Shown here one piece after another: positions 20,234-28,435 of a DNA stretch of 64,000 nt. The stretch lies in contig NZ_JAAAMJ010000016.1 of NCBI RefSeq assembly GCF_010500835.1, positions 1 to 64,000 on the forward strand. The letters run 5' to 3'. Each line of letters starts with the position of its first letter. Within the stretch, counting starts at the first letter, position 1. The notes beneath the pieces are model-generated. The model was not told the DNA's origin. It searched no databases and worked only from the letters and a program-made list of their open reading frames with translations. The DNA is from Aurantimonas aggregata. Lineage in GTDB: Bacteria; Pseudomonadota; Alphaproteobacteria; Rhizobiales; Rhizobiaceae. The position numbers and the translations under genes are program-made.

Positions 20234-21487
20234 TCAGGCCGCCAGCGGCAGCCTCACGGTCTGCTCCAGCCCGCCGCCCGGCCGGTTGACGATGCTGATC
20301 GAGCCGCCGGCCCCGTCGATGATCTCCTTGGCGATGGCAAGCCCGAGCCCCGCACCCGGCTTGAACTGGCGCCGGCCGGGGTCGACCCGGAAGAAGGGCT
20401 CGAAGGCGCGGCCGATCACCGCCTCGGGGATGCCCGGTCCGTCGTCGGCGATGACGATCACCGCCTCCTTACTGTTGCGCCGGAGGCTGACATGGGCGCC
20501 GCCGCCATGCAGCGCGGCGTTGTCGATCAGGTTGCGCAAGGCGCGCTTCAGCGCGAACGGCCGGGCGGCGGCGGAGAGTGGCTCCTTGCCGGGGTCGACG
20601 TCTTCCACGATGCGCCCGATCTCGCGCAACTCGGCGGCGATCTCGCAGACCAGCGGCCCGAGCGCGATGGCCTCGCCGGGCGAGGGGTCGACCTCCTCGC
20701 GGACGAGACGGATGGCGCTGTCGGCGATGCGGTCGAGCTCAGAGAGATCCTTCAGCCAGACCTCGCGATCCTCGTCCGGCAGGAACTCGGCCCGCAGGCG
20801 CATCCTCGTCATCGGCGTGCGCAAATCGTGGCCGGCGGCGGCGACGAGGCGCATGCGGCTCTCGATCGCGTCGCGCACCCGGCTGGTCAGCCGGTTCAGC
20901 GCCGCGGCCGTGGCGCGGACTTCCGCCGGTCCGTCCTCCGGCACATGCGCCGGCAGGCCGTCTGTGCCGACCGTCGAGACTGCCTCGTCGAGCAGCCGCA
21001 GCGGCCGCGTGACCTTGGTCGCGGCAAACAGCGATACCGCCGCGGCGCCGGCGACGACGAGAGTCATATAGAAGACGAAGACCGGCCAATTGCGCGGCGG
21101 GAAGCCGGGATAGGGCAGATAGGCCCATTCGCCGGGCGCGAACTCGAACGCCAGCTGGCGGGTGCGCGCTTCCGGATCGCCGACGATGCGCACGGGGATG
21201 TCGAGACCGGCCTGCGTCAGGGAATCCTGGATGCCGCGCGCCTCGCGGACCATGAAGCCCGGCTCGCGCAGCGGCTCTCCGGCGGTGACGATGCCGTGCC
21301 GTTCGGCCGCGGAGGGGTCGTCTGCGAGCACCGAGGCGAGGATCCGCACCTCCTCCGAAAAGGTCTGGCGGAAGCTCTCGCGGTCGGGCCGCTCGATGAC
21401 CTGGACCGAAACCGCCGCGGCGATGGCGACGACGCCGACGATCGCCAGGACCAGCAGGATCGCGAATCGCGCCCGCAGCGAGCTCAT
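20234..21487 (-). CDS. Sensor histidine kinase (EnvZ/CpxA type)
   Basis: A 417-aa inner-membrane kinase. TM1 lies at residues ~8-30, then a periplasmic sensor of ~110 residues, TM2 (~145-167), HAMP (~168-220), HisKA with the phospho-accepting His in AAGHDLRTPMTR (~219), N-box NLIDNAALHG (~320), G1 DDGPGIP and G2 GAGLGLAIAKEI. The ATG overlaps the response-regulator stop (ATGA), so the two are translationally coupled. The pair is divergent from a Spy/CpxP-like gene, which suggests sensing of envelope stress or metals. The true signal is unknown. Confidence 0.9.
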   Translation of the reverse strand: MSSLRARFAILLVLAIVGVVAIAAAVSVQVIERPDRESFRQTFSEEVRILASVLADDPSAAERHGIVTAGEPLREPGFMVREARGIQDSLTQAGLDIPVRIVGDPEARTRQLAFEFAPGEWAYLPYPGFPPRNWPVFVFYMTLVVAGAAAVSLFAATKVTRPLRLLDEAVSTVGTDGLPAHVPEDGPAEVRATAAALNRLTSRVRDAIESRMRLVAAAGHDLRTPMTRMRLRAEFLPDEDREVWLKDLSELDRIADSAIRLVREEVDPSPGEAIALGPLVCEIAAELREIGRIVEDVDPGKEPLSAAARPFALKRALRNLIDNAALHGGGAHVSLRRNSKEAVIVIADDGPGIPEAVIGRAFEPFFRVDPGRRQFKPGAGLGLAIAKEIIDGAGGSISIVNRPGGGLEQTVRLPLAA

Positions 21488-22206
21488 TGCTCGGGCTCCT
21501 CGCGCCGGTCGACCCGCGCGGCGAACTGGTAACCGCCGTTGCGGACGGTCTTGAACAGGCGGAACACGCCGCCGTCGCTGAACTTGCGGCGCAGGCGGCT
21601 CATCGTCACGTCGACGGATCGGTCGAAGGGATCTGCAGTGCGCCCGTGCAGGAGGTCCATCAGCACGTCCCGCGACAGCACGCGGCCGGGCCGGTCGAGG
21701 AAGATCATCAGCATGTCGAACTCGGCGCCGGTGAGGACGATCTCCTCGCCGTCCGCGGCCCGAACGATGCGGCGCTCCGGGTCGACGGAGAAGCCGTCGA
21801 AATGATAGAGCGCCGGCGCGCGCTCGGCGGGGGCCTCGCCGCCGCGCCGCAGCACTGCCCGGATCCGCGCCGCCAGCTCGCGCGGATTGAACGGCTTGCC
21901 GAGATAGTCGTCGGCGCCGAGCTCGAGGCCGATGATGCGGTCGACATCCTCCTTGAGGGCGGTGAGAAGGATGATCGCCATGTCCGGCCGGCGCTCCTTC
22001 ATATCCCGGCACATGTCGAGGCCGGAGCCGTCGGGCAGCATCACGTCGAGCACGACGAGGTCGATGCGGGAATCGCCGATCTTCTGCTCGCAGGCCCGCC
22101 GGGACGCGGCGATCGAACAGCGAAATCCCTGGCTCTCGAGATAGCGCCCGAGAAGGCGGCCGATTTCCGGGTCGTCGTCGACGACGAGAATGTGGGGCTG
22201 GCTCAT
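21484..22206 (-). CDS. OmpR-family response regulator
   Basis: A 240-aa regulator with an N-terminal receiver (acidic pocket VVDDD; phospho-Asp in VVLDVMLPDGSG, ~residue 52; conserved Lys in GKPFNP) and a C-terminal winged helix (~140-235: LTGAEFDMLMIFLDRPGRVLSRD, RSVDVTMSRLRRKF, FKTVRNGGYQF, read as positions). The ATG at 22206 has AGGA 8 nt upstream; ATGs at 22215 and 22230 are alternatives. It is the first gene of the RR-HK operon. The helically phased GCAAC repeats upstream are a candidate target for this protein. Confidence 0.91.
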   Translation of the reverse strand: MSQPHILVVDDDPEIGRLLGRYLESQGFRCSIAASRRACEQKIGDSRIDLVVLDVMLPDGSGLDMCRDMKERRPDMAIILLTALKEDVDRIIGLELGADDYLGKPFNPRELAARIRAVLRRGGEAPAERAPALYHFDGFSVDPERRIVRAADGEEIVLTGAEFDMLMIFLDRPGRVLSRDVLMDLLHGRTADPFDRSVDVTMSRLRRKFSDGGVFRLFKTVRNGGYQFAARVDRREEPEQ

Positions 22207-22271
22207 GCTGCGCATCCTGAGGCTCGTCATCTTTTCTCGCCGGGGCCGAGGCGCGAGGCGAGGGAATTCTT

Positions 22272-22366
22272 GTAACGCGAGGTTGCAGGGCGCGCTTTGG
22301 CAACGTTTTGCAACAACTCTCCGCCGCGTGGCCATGTTTCGCAACACTTGGCCGCAAGACGGCAAC
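22272..22366. promoter_or_regulatory. Phased GCAAC repeats in the divergent promoter
   Basis: GCAAC occurs at 22300, 22310, 22341 and 22362 on the + strand, with spacings of 10, 31 and 21 bp, i.e. one, three and two helical turns. A related TTGTAAC lies near 22270. Each copy is preceded by a T-rich or CG dinucleotide context (for example TTTTGCAAC, TTTCGCAAC). This direct-repeat geometry is what OmpR-family regulators bind. It lies between the response regulator and the Spy-like gene. Confidence 0.5.
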
Positions 22367-22418
22367 ATCCGGCGCCTAGGTTCAGGGTCCACCAGTCATC
22401 GAACGAGAGGATATTCGC

Positions 22419-23318
22419 ATGACCCGTCTTTCCATGAATTCCCGCCGCCCGTCGAAACTGATCGCGCTGCTCGGCGCGGCGCTTATGGCCGGCACCGGTG
22501 CCGCCTATGCCCAGGCACCCACACAAGGCCCGGCCGGCGCAACCCAGGCCGGTCCCGCGACGCCAGGCGCTGAGCGCGGCGACGGTCCCCGCATGGGACG
22601 TGAGCGCGGCGGTCGTCACCACATGCAGCGCGGCCATCATGGCCCGCGCGGCGGCCACCACGGCCAGATGATGCGGATGTTCTCGCCGGCCAAGGTCGCC
22701 GGTGCGCTTGCCGCCATCGAGACCGGGATCGGCGTGCAGCCGGACCAGATGGCCGCCTGGCGGACCTTTTCCGGCGCTCTCGTCGCCTTCGCCGATGGCG
22801 CGCAGCCGCCGTACATGGGTCCGCGTCGTGGCGGCCGCATGATGATGCCGAACGCCGGGGCGGCGCCTGAGGCGCCGGGCGCCTTCGAGGATTCGCAGCT
22901 CGAAGAGACGATCGAGGATCAGGTCGAACTGCCGGGCGACGATGCCGATGAAGGCGCAGACTCGGTCGACACCGCTGACGATGCCGACGACACCGTCGCG
23001 GCAGAGGCAGCCGGACCGGGCTTCATGATGCTCGACCGTATGGCCGACCGGGCGATCGAGCAGGGCGAGCGGGCCGAGACGCTGAAGGCCGCACTGGCCG
23101 ACCTGCAGCAGACGCTGACCCCCGAGCAGATCGACACGGCGCGCAGCCTGGTGCGCTCGATGATGCGGGACGCGCGCAAGGAGCACCGCGCGGAGATGCG
23201 CGAGCGTCGCGGCGGCCGTGATGGCGAGATGCGGCACGGCAAGCCGGGTCACGGCGAGCATCACCGCAACCACGCCGAAGACGGCAAGGGCAAGGGCCCC
23301 AAGCACGATCGCGACTGA
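22419..23318 (+). CDS. Spy/CpxP-like (LTXXQ-motif) periplasmic protein
   Basis: A 299-aa exported protein with a signal peptide ending near ...GTGAAYAQ (~residue 31). A His/Met/Gly-rich region (residues ~55-95), an acidic spacer (~155-195, runs of Asp and Glu) and the LTPEQ motif (~233) followed by a charged helix are visible; the C terminus is again rich in His, Lys and Asp. LTXXQ proteins are periplasmic chaperones or stress sensors under two-component control. At nearly twice the usual length, with two histidine-rich ends and an acidic middle, this one may bind metals. GAGAGGA precedes the ATG. It is divergent from the RR-HK operon. Confidence 0.75.
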   Translation: MTRLSMNSRRPSKLIALLGAALMAGTGAAYAQAPTQGPAGATQAGPATPGAERGDGPRMGRERGGRHHMQRGHHGPRGGHHGQMMRMFSPAKVAGALAAIETGIGVQPDQMAAWRTFSGALVAFADGAQPPYMGPRRGGRMMMPNAGAAPEAPGAFEDSQLEETIEDQVELPGDDADEGADSVDTADDADDTVAAEAAGPGFMMLDRMADRAIEQGERAETLKAALADLQQTLTPEQIDTARSLVRSMMRDARKEHRAEMRERRGGRDGEMRHGKPGHGEHHRNHAEDGKGKGPKHDRD

Positions 23319-23341
23319 CCGAAGGGCCATCGACTGATGCC

Positions 23342-23373
23342 AAACGGCTGGTCCCTCGCGGGACCGGCCGTTT
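23342..23373. terminator. Bidirectional terminator after the Spy-like gene
   Basis: A 14-bp stem (23342-23355 with 23360-23373, one G-T pair) closes a TCGC tetraloop and is flanked by A and T runs on its arms. It lies between the convergent Spy-like and thiolase genes and can serve both. Confidence 0.85.
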
Positions 23374-23388
23374 CGGTTTGCGGGAGGA

Positions 23389-24570
23389 TCAGTCCGGCAT
23401 ATCGAGAGCCACCGCGGTCGCCTCGCCGCCGCCAATGCAGATCGCGGCGATGCCGCGCCTTGCGCCGCGCTGGCGAAGTGCCGCGACGAGGGTCACCAGG
23501 ATCCGGGCGCCGGAGGCGTCGATCGGGTGCCCGAGCGCACAGGCGCCGCCATTGACGTTCATGATGTCGTGCGAAATGCCGAGATCCTGCATGGCGATCA
23601 TCGGCACCACCGCGAAGGCCTCGTTGACCTCGAAGAGATCGACGTCGCCGAGCCGCCAGCCGGCGGCGTCGAGCACGCGGCGGATGGCCTCTACCGGTGC
23701 GGAGGTGAACCGGGCCGGCTCGCCGGCGAAGCGGCTGGTCGCGACGATCCGCGCCAAAGGCGCGAGCCCTCGTTTCTCGGCAAAGGATTTGCGCGACAGG
23801 ACCAACGCCGCCGCGCCGTCGGAGATCGACGACGAATTGGCGGCGGTGACGGTTCCGCCCTCCCGGAACGCCGGTCTCAGCAGAGGGATTCTGGCGGGGT
23901 CCGCCTTCCGGGGCTGCTCGTCATGGGTCACGGTCGACGTGCCCTTTCGGGTCGTCGTCGCCACGGGAACGATCTCGGTCGGCGTCTCCGGGCCTTCGGC
24001 GGCCAATGCCCGCGCCAGCGAGGCGGCGGCAAATTCATCCTGCGCCTGGCGGGAGAACTGGTACGCCTCGGCCGCGTCCTCGGCAAAGCTGCCCATCAGC
24101 CGCCCCTTGTCGTAGGCGTCCTCCAGCCCGTCGAGGAACATGTGGTCGAGGACCTCGCCGTGGCCGAGCCGGAGGCCGCCACGCGCCTTCGGCAGGAGAT
24201 ACGGCGCGTTGGACATCGACTCCATGCCGCCGGCAACCTGCAGCCCTTCGGGGCGGGCGATGAGGCCGTCATGTGCGATCATCACCGCCATCATGCCGGA
24301 GCCGCACATCTTGTTGACGGTGGTGCAGGGAACGGATGTCGGCAGGCCGGCACCGATCGCCGCCTGGCGTGCCGGGGCCTGGCCGAGGCCGGCGGGCAGG
24401 ACGCAGCCCATCGTCACTTCCGCCACGTCACCCGGCGCGCCGCCGCAGCGCTCCAGCGCCGCGGCAATGGCGCATGCACCCAGTTGCGGGGCGGTCAGCG
24501 GCATGAGTTCGCCCTGAAAGCTCCCGAGCGGCGTGCGGGCGGCGGCGAGGATGACGACGAGATCCGGCAC
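23389..24570 (-). CDS. Acetyl-CoA C-acyltransferase (thiolase)
   Basis: A 393-aa thiolase that condenses two acetyl-CoA or cleaves 3-ketoacyl-CoA. The nucleophile is the Cys of VNKMCGSGMM (~residue 88), with NEAFA, GGACALGHPIDASGAR (His) and the second Cys in CIGGGEATA. Length and motifs fit the PhaA/AtoB acetoacetyl-CoA thiolase class. The start is GTG, with GGAGG 7 nt upstream inside the end of the GST gene. It lies 12 nt after that gene. No phaB or phaC is nearby, so synthesis versus degradation is open. Confidence 0.92.
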   Translation of the reverse strand: MPDLVVILAAARTPLGSFQGELMPLTAPQLGACAIAAALERCGGAPGDVAEVTMGCVLPAGLGQAPARQAAIGAGLPTSVPCTTVNKMCGSGMMAVMIAHDGLIARPEGLQVAGGMESMSNAPYLLPKARGGLRLGHGEVLDHMFLDGLEDAYDKGRLMGSFAEDAAEAYQFSRQAQDEFAAASLARALAAEGPETPTEIVPVATTTRKGTSTVTHDEQPRKADPARIPLLRPAFREGGTVTAANSSSISDGAAALVLSRKSFAEKRGLAPLARIVATSRFAGEPARFTSAPVEAIRRVLDAAGWRLGDVDLFEVNEAFAVVPMIAMQDLGISHDIMNVNGGACALGHPIDASGARILVTLVAALRQRGARRGIAAICIGGGEATAVALDMPD

Positions 24571-24582
24571 CGGCCTGCCTCC

Positions 24583-25197
24583 TCAGGCAGGCGGCCGCGT
24601 CGCGGCCAGCGACGGCCTGTCGGCGAACCGGTCGCGCAGTCCCCGCAGATGCGGCGTCGGCGGGATCCAGTCGGCGGCGGGAAAGCGCATGTCGACGTAG
24701 TCCAGCGCGACGATCGCGACGAGCTGCCCGAGATCGAGGTCTGCCAAGTCGCGGCCGACAAGGGCCGTGTCGACGACGCGCAGACCCTCGATGATCGCGT
24801 GGCGGCGCTTGCGGCCGAGATCCTGCTCGTCGAAGCCCGTGTCCTGAAAGCCGCCGCTGAGGATGCGGCGGCCGATCATGGTCTGAACCGCCGCGTCGCA
24901 GACGCCGAGTGCGGTGCCGGCAACCGCCAGGCAGGCTGGGTCCCACCCGCCGGCCCCGTCGTCGCCGGCCTGCCGCAGCTGTTCGGCATAGGCGGCGATC
25001 AGCAGGCATTCGGCGATGGCGGTGCCGTCGTCCAGCACCAGGCAGGGCACCCGGCCGGCGCTGTTGGCGGCCAGGAGCTCGGCAGGATCCGACCAGAGAT
25101 CGACATTCCGAACGTCGAGATCGTCCACGCCCGCCTCGATCAGCGCGACATGGGCGATGCGGGCGAAGGGGGAGGTGGGGTTCTTGTAAAGACGCAT
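24583..25197 (-). CDS. Glutathione S-transferase family protein
   Basis: A 204-aa GST with an N-terminal thioredoxin-like domain (MRLYKNPTSPFARIAHVAL, Ser/Pro active-site region; GRVPCLVLDDG with the cis-Pro; ECLLIAAY in place of the usual ES motif) and an all-helical C-terminal domain. It is the first gene of a pair with the thiolase. Substrate unknown. The replacement of the usual Glu-Ser by Glu-Cys at the glutathione gamma-Glu site is a small oddity. Confidence 0.82.
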   Translation of the reverse strand: MRLYKNPTSPFARIAHVALIEAGVDDLDVRNVDLWSDPAELLAANSAGRVPCLVLDDGTAIAECLLIAAYAEQLRQAGDDGAGGWDPACLAVAGTALGVCDAAVQTMIGRRILSGGFQDTGFDEQDLGRKRRHAIIEGLRVVDTALVGRDLADLDLGQLVAIVALDYVDMRFPAADWIPPTPHLRGLRDRFADRPSLAATRPPA

Positions 25198-25240
25198 GTC
25201 CTGCCTCGTGCTGGTGTTCGGCGCCCGAAGCTATCCGGCT

Positions 25241-26521
25241 CTAGCGATAGAGCAAGGTCGGCAGCCACATGGTGACCGCGGGAATGAAGGTGACGAGGCC
25301 CAGGACGAAGAACAGCGGCACCAGGAACGGCATGGTGGCGCGCATGCAGCGCTCGAACGGGACGCCGGAAACGCGCGACAGCACGTAGAGCACCATGCCG
25401 ATGGGCGGCGTCAAAAGTCCGATCATCAGGTTCAGCACCATGATGACGCCGAAATGCACGGGATCGACGCCCATCTTGATGGCGATCGGCAGGAGCACCG
25501 GCGTCAGGATGGTGATCGCCGCGACCGTCTCCATGAAGCAGCCGACCACCAGCAGGATGAGGTTGATCAGCAAAAGGACGATAATCGGATTTTCTGACAC
25601 GGTCAGGATCAGCGAGGCGAAATGCTCGGGCGCCCGGTTGGAGGTGAGTATCCAGGCGAAGATCGAGGCCGCCGCGACGATGAACAGCACCACGGCCGTC
25701 GTCTCGATCGTGTCGAAGGAGACCCGCAGGAAGCGCTTCAGCGACAGGCTGCGATAGACGAAGAGGCCGAGGATGAGGGCCCAGGCACAGGCGGCGATCG
25801 CCGCCTCGGTCGGGGTGAAGGCACCTGACAGGATGCCGCCGACGATGATCACCGGCGTCAGCAGCGACAGGAAGGCGCGCTTGAAGGTGAAGCCGAGGAT
25901 CGACAGGCGGAAGGGCTGGTCGATCGGATAACCCCGCATGCGCGCATAGACGGCGATCATCACCATCAGCGACACCGCCATCAGGAGACCGGGGATGAAG
26001 CCGGCGGCGAAGAGCTGGCCGATCGAGGCGCCGGCGACGACCCCGTAGATCACCATCGGCAGCGATGGGGGGATGATCGGGCCGATGGTCGAGGAGGCGG
26101 CGGTGATGCCGACGGCGAAATCCGGCTCGTAATTGGCGTCGCGCATCGCCTTGATCTCGATGGCGCCGAGGCCGCCCGCGTCGGCGACGGCGGCGCCCGA
26201 CATGCCGGCGAAGATCACCGATGCGCCGACATTGACGTGGCCAAGCCCGCCGCGCATCCAGCCGAAGATCGCCTTGGCGAAGTCGAAGATCCGCTCGGTG
26301 ATGCCGGCGGCGTTCATCAAATTGCCGGCGAGGATGAAGAACGGGATGGCCAGCAGCGGGAAGGAATCGACGCCGTTGATCATGCGGTGGATGACGACGA
26401 CGTCCGGCACCCGGCCCTCGACCAGGATGAAGATCGCTGACGAGCCGGCGAGTGCGATGGCCACCGGCACGCCGAGGATGATCATCCCGAGAAGGGAGGC
26501 AAAGAGGAGGATCAGGAGCAT
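25241..26521 (-). CDS. dctM: TRAP transporter large permease DctM (system 1)
   Basis: A 426-aa inner-membrane permease with 11-12 helices. It carries DctM blocks: PVAIALAGSSAIFI, LAIPFFILAGNLMNAAGIT, NVGASVIFAGMSGAAVADAGGLG (given as residues ~95-117), AASSTIGPIIPPSLPMVIYG and GLLTPPIGMVLYVLSRVSG. It is the last gene of dctP-dctQ-dctM, 94 bp after dctQ, a longer gap than usual. AGG lies 6 nt before the ATG. By context it imports a hexuronate or related sugar acid. Confidence 0.92.
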   Translation of the reverse strand: MLLILLFASLLGMIILGVPVAIALAGSSAIFILVEGRVPDVVVIHRMINGVDSFPLLAIPFFILAGNLMNAAGITERIFDFAKAIFGWMRGGLGHVNVGASVIFAGMSGAAVADAGGLGAIEIKAMRDANYEPDFAVGITAASSTIGPIIPPSLPMVIYGVVAGASIGQLFAAGFIPGLLMAVSLMVMIAVYARMRGYPIDQPFRLSILGFTFKRAFLSLLTPVIIVGGILSGAFTPTEAAIAACAWALILGLFVYRSLSLKRFLRVSFDTIETTAVVLFIVAAASIFAWILTSNRAPEHFASLILTVSENPIIVLLLINLILLVVGCFMETVAAITILTPVLLPIAIKMGVDPVHFGVIMVLNLMIGLLTPPIGMVLYVLSRVSGVPFERCMRATMPFLVPLFFVLGLVTFIPAVTMWLPTLLYR

Positions 26522-26615
26522 GGGGACCTGTCGACGTGGGACGACGGGCGGCGGTCGCGCAGGGCTTCCGCCGGCGGTTGCGGTGGGCGGCGTCGCGGAG
26601 CGGCAGGTGTCGGCG

Positions 26616-27197
26616 TCAAAGGCCGGTACCGGTGAGAGCGAAGCGTTCCGGGTCGATCAGCCGGCTGGTGCCGGTGCGCAGGTGCCGCACGAGGGCAAGA
26701 AGCGCGTAGAGCGCCATGAAGGCGAAGCAGGCGGTGACACCCCAGTAGATCCAGGATTTCGGCACGTCGATCGAGACCATCATCTGCTGGGTCTTGGTCG
26801 CCAGTTCGGCGCAGAACCAGCCCATCGTCGCGAAGAAGACGAGGGAGATGACGTCGACCGTCAGCTGCGCCACGTAGCGGCCGCGGCGCGAGAGATAGCG
26901 GTAGAACAGCTCGACCGCGATGTGGCTTTCCTTGCGAGCCGCCATGACCGACCCGATGAAGGTGACGCCGATCAGCAGGAAGCGCGCCACTTCCTCGGTC
27001 CAGCCGAGCGAGTTGTTGAGCACGTAGCGCGTGAAGAACTGCAGGAAGACCACGAAGGACAGGAGCCAGAAGACGAAGAGCACCAGCCCGTCGCTCCATC
27101 GGATGTCCGACAGGTCGACCGGCTCGGAGCTGAGCGCGCTCGGCTCTTCCGCCCGGATGCCCGCTTCGGGCTCCGGTCTCTGGGCGTCTGATGCCAT
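26616..27197 (-). CDS. dctQ: TRAP transporter small permease DctQ (system 1)
   Basis: A 193-aa protein with four hydrophobic helices. The FFTRYVLNNSLGWTEEVARF block (~residues 60-80) is diagnostic for DctQ. A ~38-residue hydrophilic N-terminal extension precedes TM1, more than most relatives. The ATG at 27197 follows GGAGACGACG. The gene is second in the operon, behind a strong hairpin that separates it from dctP. Confidence 0.9.
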   Translation of the reverse strand: MASDAQRPEPEAGIRAEEPSALSSEPVDLSDIRWSDGLVLFVFWLLSFVVFLQFFTRYVLNNSLGWTEEVARFLLIGVTFIGSVMAARKESHIAVELFYRYLSRRGRYVAQLTVDVISLVFFATMGWFCAELATKTQQMMVSIDVPKSWIYWGVTACFAFMALYALLALVRHLRTGTSRLIDPERFALTGTGL

Positions 27198-27222
27198 CGT
27201 CGTCTCCGCTGCCTGCGTGAGG

Positions 27223-27246
27223 CCGGGCGGCGGCAGGGCCGCCCGG
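27223..27246 (-). terminator. Intercistronic hairpin after dctP (system 1)
   Basis: CCGGGCGGC (27223-27231) pairs with GCCGCCCGG (27238-27246) around a 6-nt loop, between the dctP stop and the dctQ start. No T-tract. It resembles the hairpins after the other solute-binding-protein genes here. Confidence 0.7.
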
Positions 27247-27265
27247 GATGATCCAGCCGAAGCGC

Positions 27266-28246
27266 CTATTCGATGGCCTGGAGGCGATCGTAGACCTCCT
27301 GTTCCCAGGTGGCGTCGGGGCCGTTGTGCAGTTCCATTGTCACCTCGCGGAAGGGCGCGACGTCGACCTCGTGGACGTTGACGCCCTGCTCCTTGAACCA
27401 GGCGGCGAGTTCCGCCTCGGTTTCGCGAACCTGCGTGGTGGCGCAGTCGGAAGCTTCCTTCAGAAGGCCGGTCAGGGCTTCGCGGTCGGCCTCGTCCATC
27501 TGGTCCCAGGTCGGGCCGCCGATAATGGTCAGCAGCGCGTCGTTGATATGGGCCGTCAGCGAGATGTCCGACTGGACCTCGTGGAACTTCTTCGCCTGGA
27601 TCGTCGGCAGCGGGTTTTCCTGCCCGTCGACCGTGCCTTGCTGCAGTGCAAGGTATACTTCGGCAAAGGCGATGGGGGTGGGGTTTGCGCCGACCGCCTT
27701 GGGAAACATCATGTAGAGCGGCGCGTTCGGCACGCGGATCTTCATGGCGGCCATGTCCTCGGGCTTCAGGACCGGCTTGTTCGCCGTCACATGCCGCTGG
27801 CCGTAATAGGTGGTGGCGACGATGTGGTTGCCAGAGGCCTCGCGATAGCCCTCGGCGAGCTCGGCGAAGAGGTCCGACGAGCGGAACTTGTCCCAGTGGT
27901 CGTAGTTGCGGAACATGTAGGGTGCGCCGCCGATGGCCACCGCGCCGAAGGCACGGCCGGCAAAGAGCTGGCCGGTATAGATGATGTCCACCGTGCCAAG
28001 GCCGAGCCCCTCGTTGATGTCCTCCTCCTTGCCGAGCGAGGACGCCGGGAACACCTCGATGGCGTATCGATCCTCGGTGGCTGCCTTGAGCTTGTCCGAC
28101 GTCTCGACGGCGCAGGTGTGGTAGGGCTCGCTGGCCTCGTAGACATGGGCCCATTTGAGCACCGTCTCCGCCGAGGCGGCGTTGGCGGACATCGCTAGCG
28201 CGGCCGCCGACGCGAGCAGCACGAACTTCTGGCGCGTATGTTTCAT
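27266..28246 (-). CDS. dctP: TRAP transporter substrate-binding protein DctP (system 1)
   Basis: A 326-aa periplasmic binding protein with a signal peptide ending near SANAASA (~residue 26). Family features are LKWAHVYEASEPYH, the carboxylate-binding Arg in MKIRVPNAPLYM, and AFAEVYLALQQGTVDGQENP. GGGAGGAAGAAC precedes the ATG. It heads dctPQM and is divergent from uxaA. The context points to galacturonate, glucuronate or a related acid. Confidence 0.92.
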   Translation of the reverse strand: MKHTRQKFVLLASAAALAMSANAASAETVLKWAHVYEASEPYHTCAVETSDKLKAATEDRYAIEVFPASSLGKEEDINEGLGLGTVDIIYTGQLFAGRAFGAVAIGGAPYMFRNYDHWDKFRSSDLFAELAEGYREASGNHIVATTYYGQRHVTANKPVLKPEDMAAMKIRVPNAPLYMMFPKAVGANPTPIAFAEVYLALQQGTVDGQENPLPTIQAKKFHEVQSDISLTAHINDALLTIIGGPTWDQMDEADREALTGLLKEASDCATTQVRETEAELAAWFKEQGVNVHEVDVAPFREVTMELHNGPDATWEQEVYDRLQAIE

Positions 28247-28261
28247 GTTCTTCCTCCCTAA

Positions 28262-28269
28262 TGTATACA
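28262..28269. promoter_or_regulatory. Candidate GntR-type palindrome in the dctP-uxaA promoter
   Basis: TGTATACA is a perfect 8-bp palindrome 16 nt before the dctP ATG, in the 189-bp divergent region shared with uxaA. GntR/FadR-type uronate regulators bind short GTATAC-like palindromes. Only one copy is visible, so support is limited. Confidence 0.35.
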
Positions 28270-28435
28270 CTGTTTTTTTGGCCATCATATTGGCTGCGCG
28301 TCGAAGCGCAATGGCGCGATGTGGTATTCTTCGGCGCGCCGCTTTGGCGGGCGCAGCCCATCCGCGGATGGCGATACCCACCATCACCGATCGCACCGGC
28401 GCCGGGGCGACCGCGAATGCAGGAACTCCCCGACC

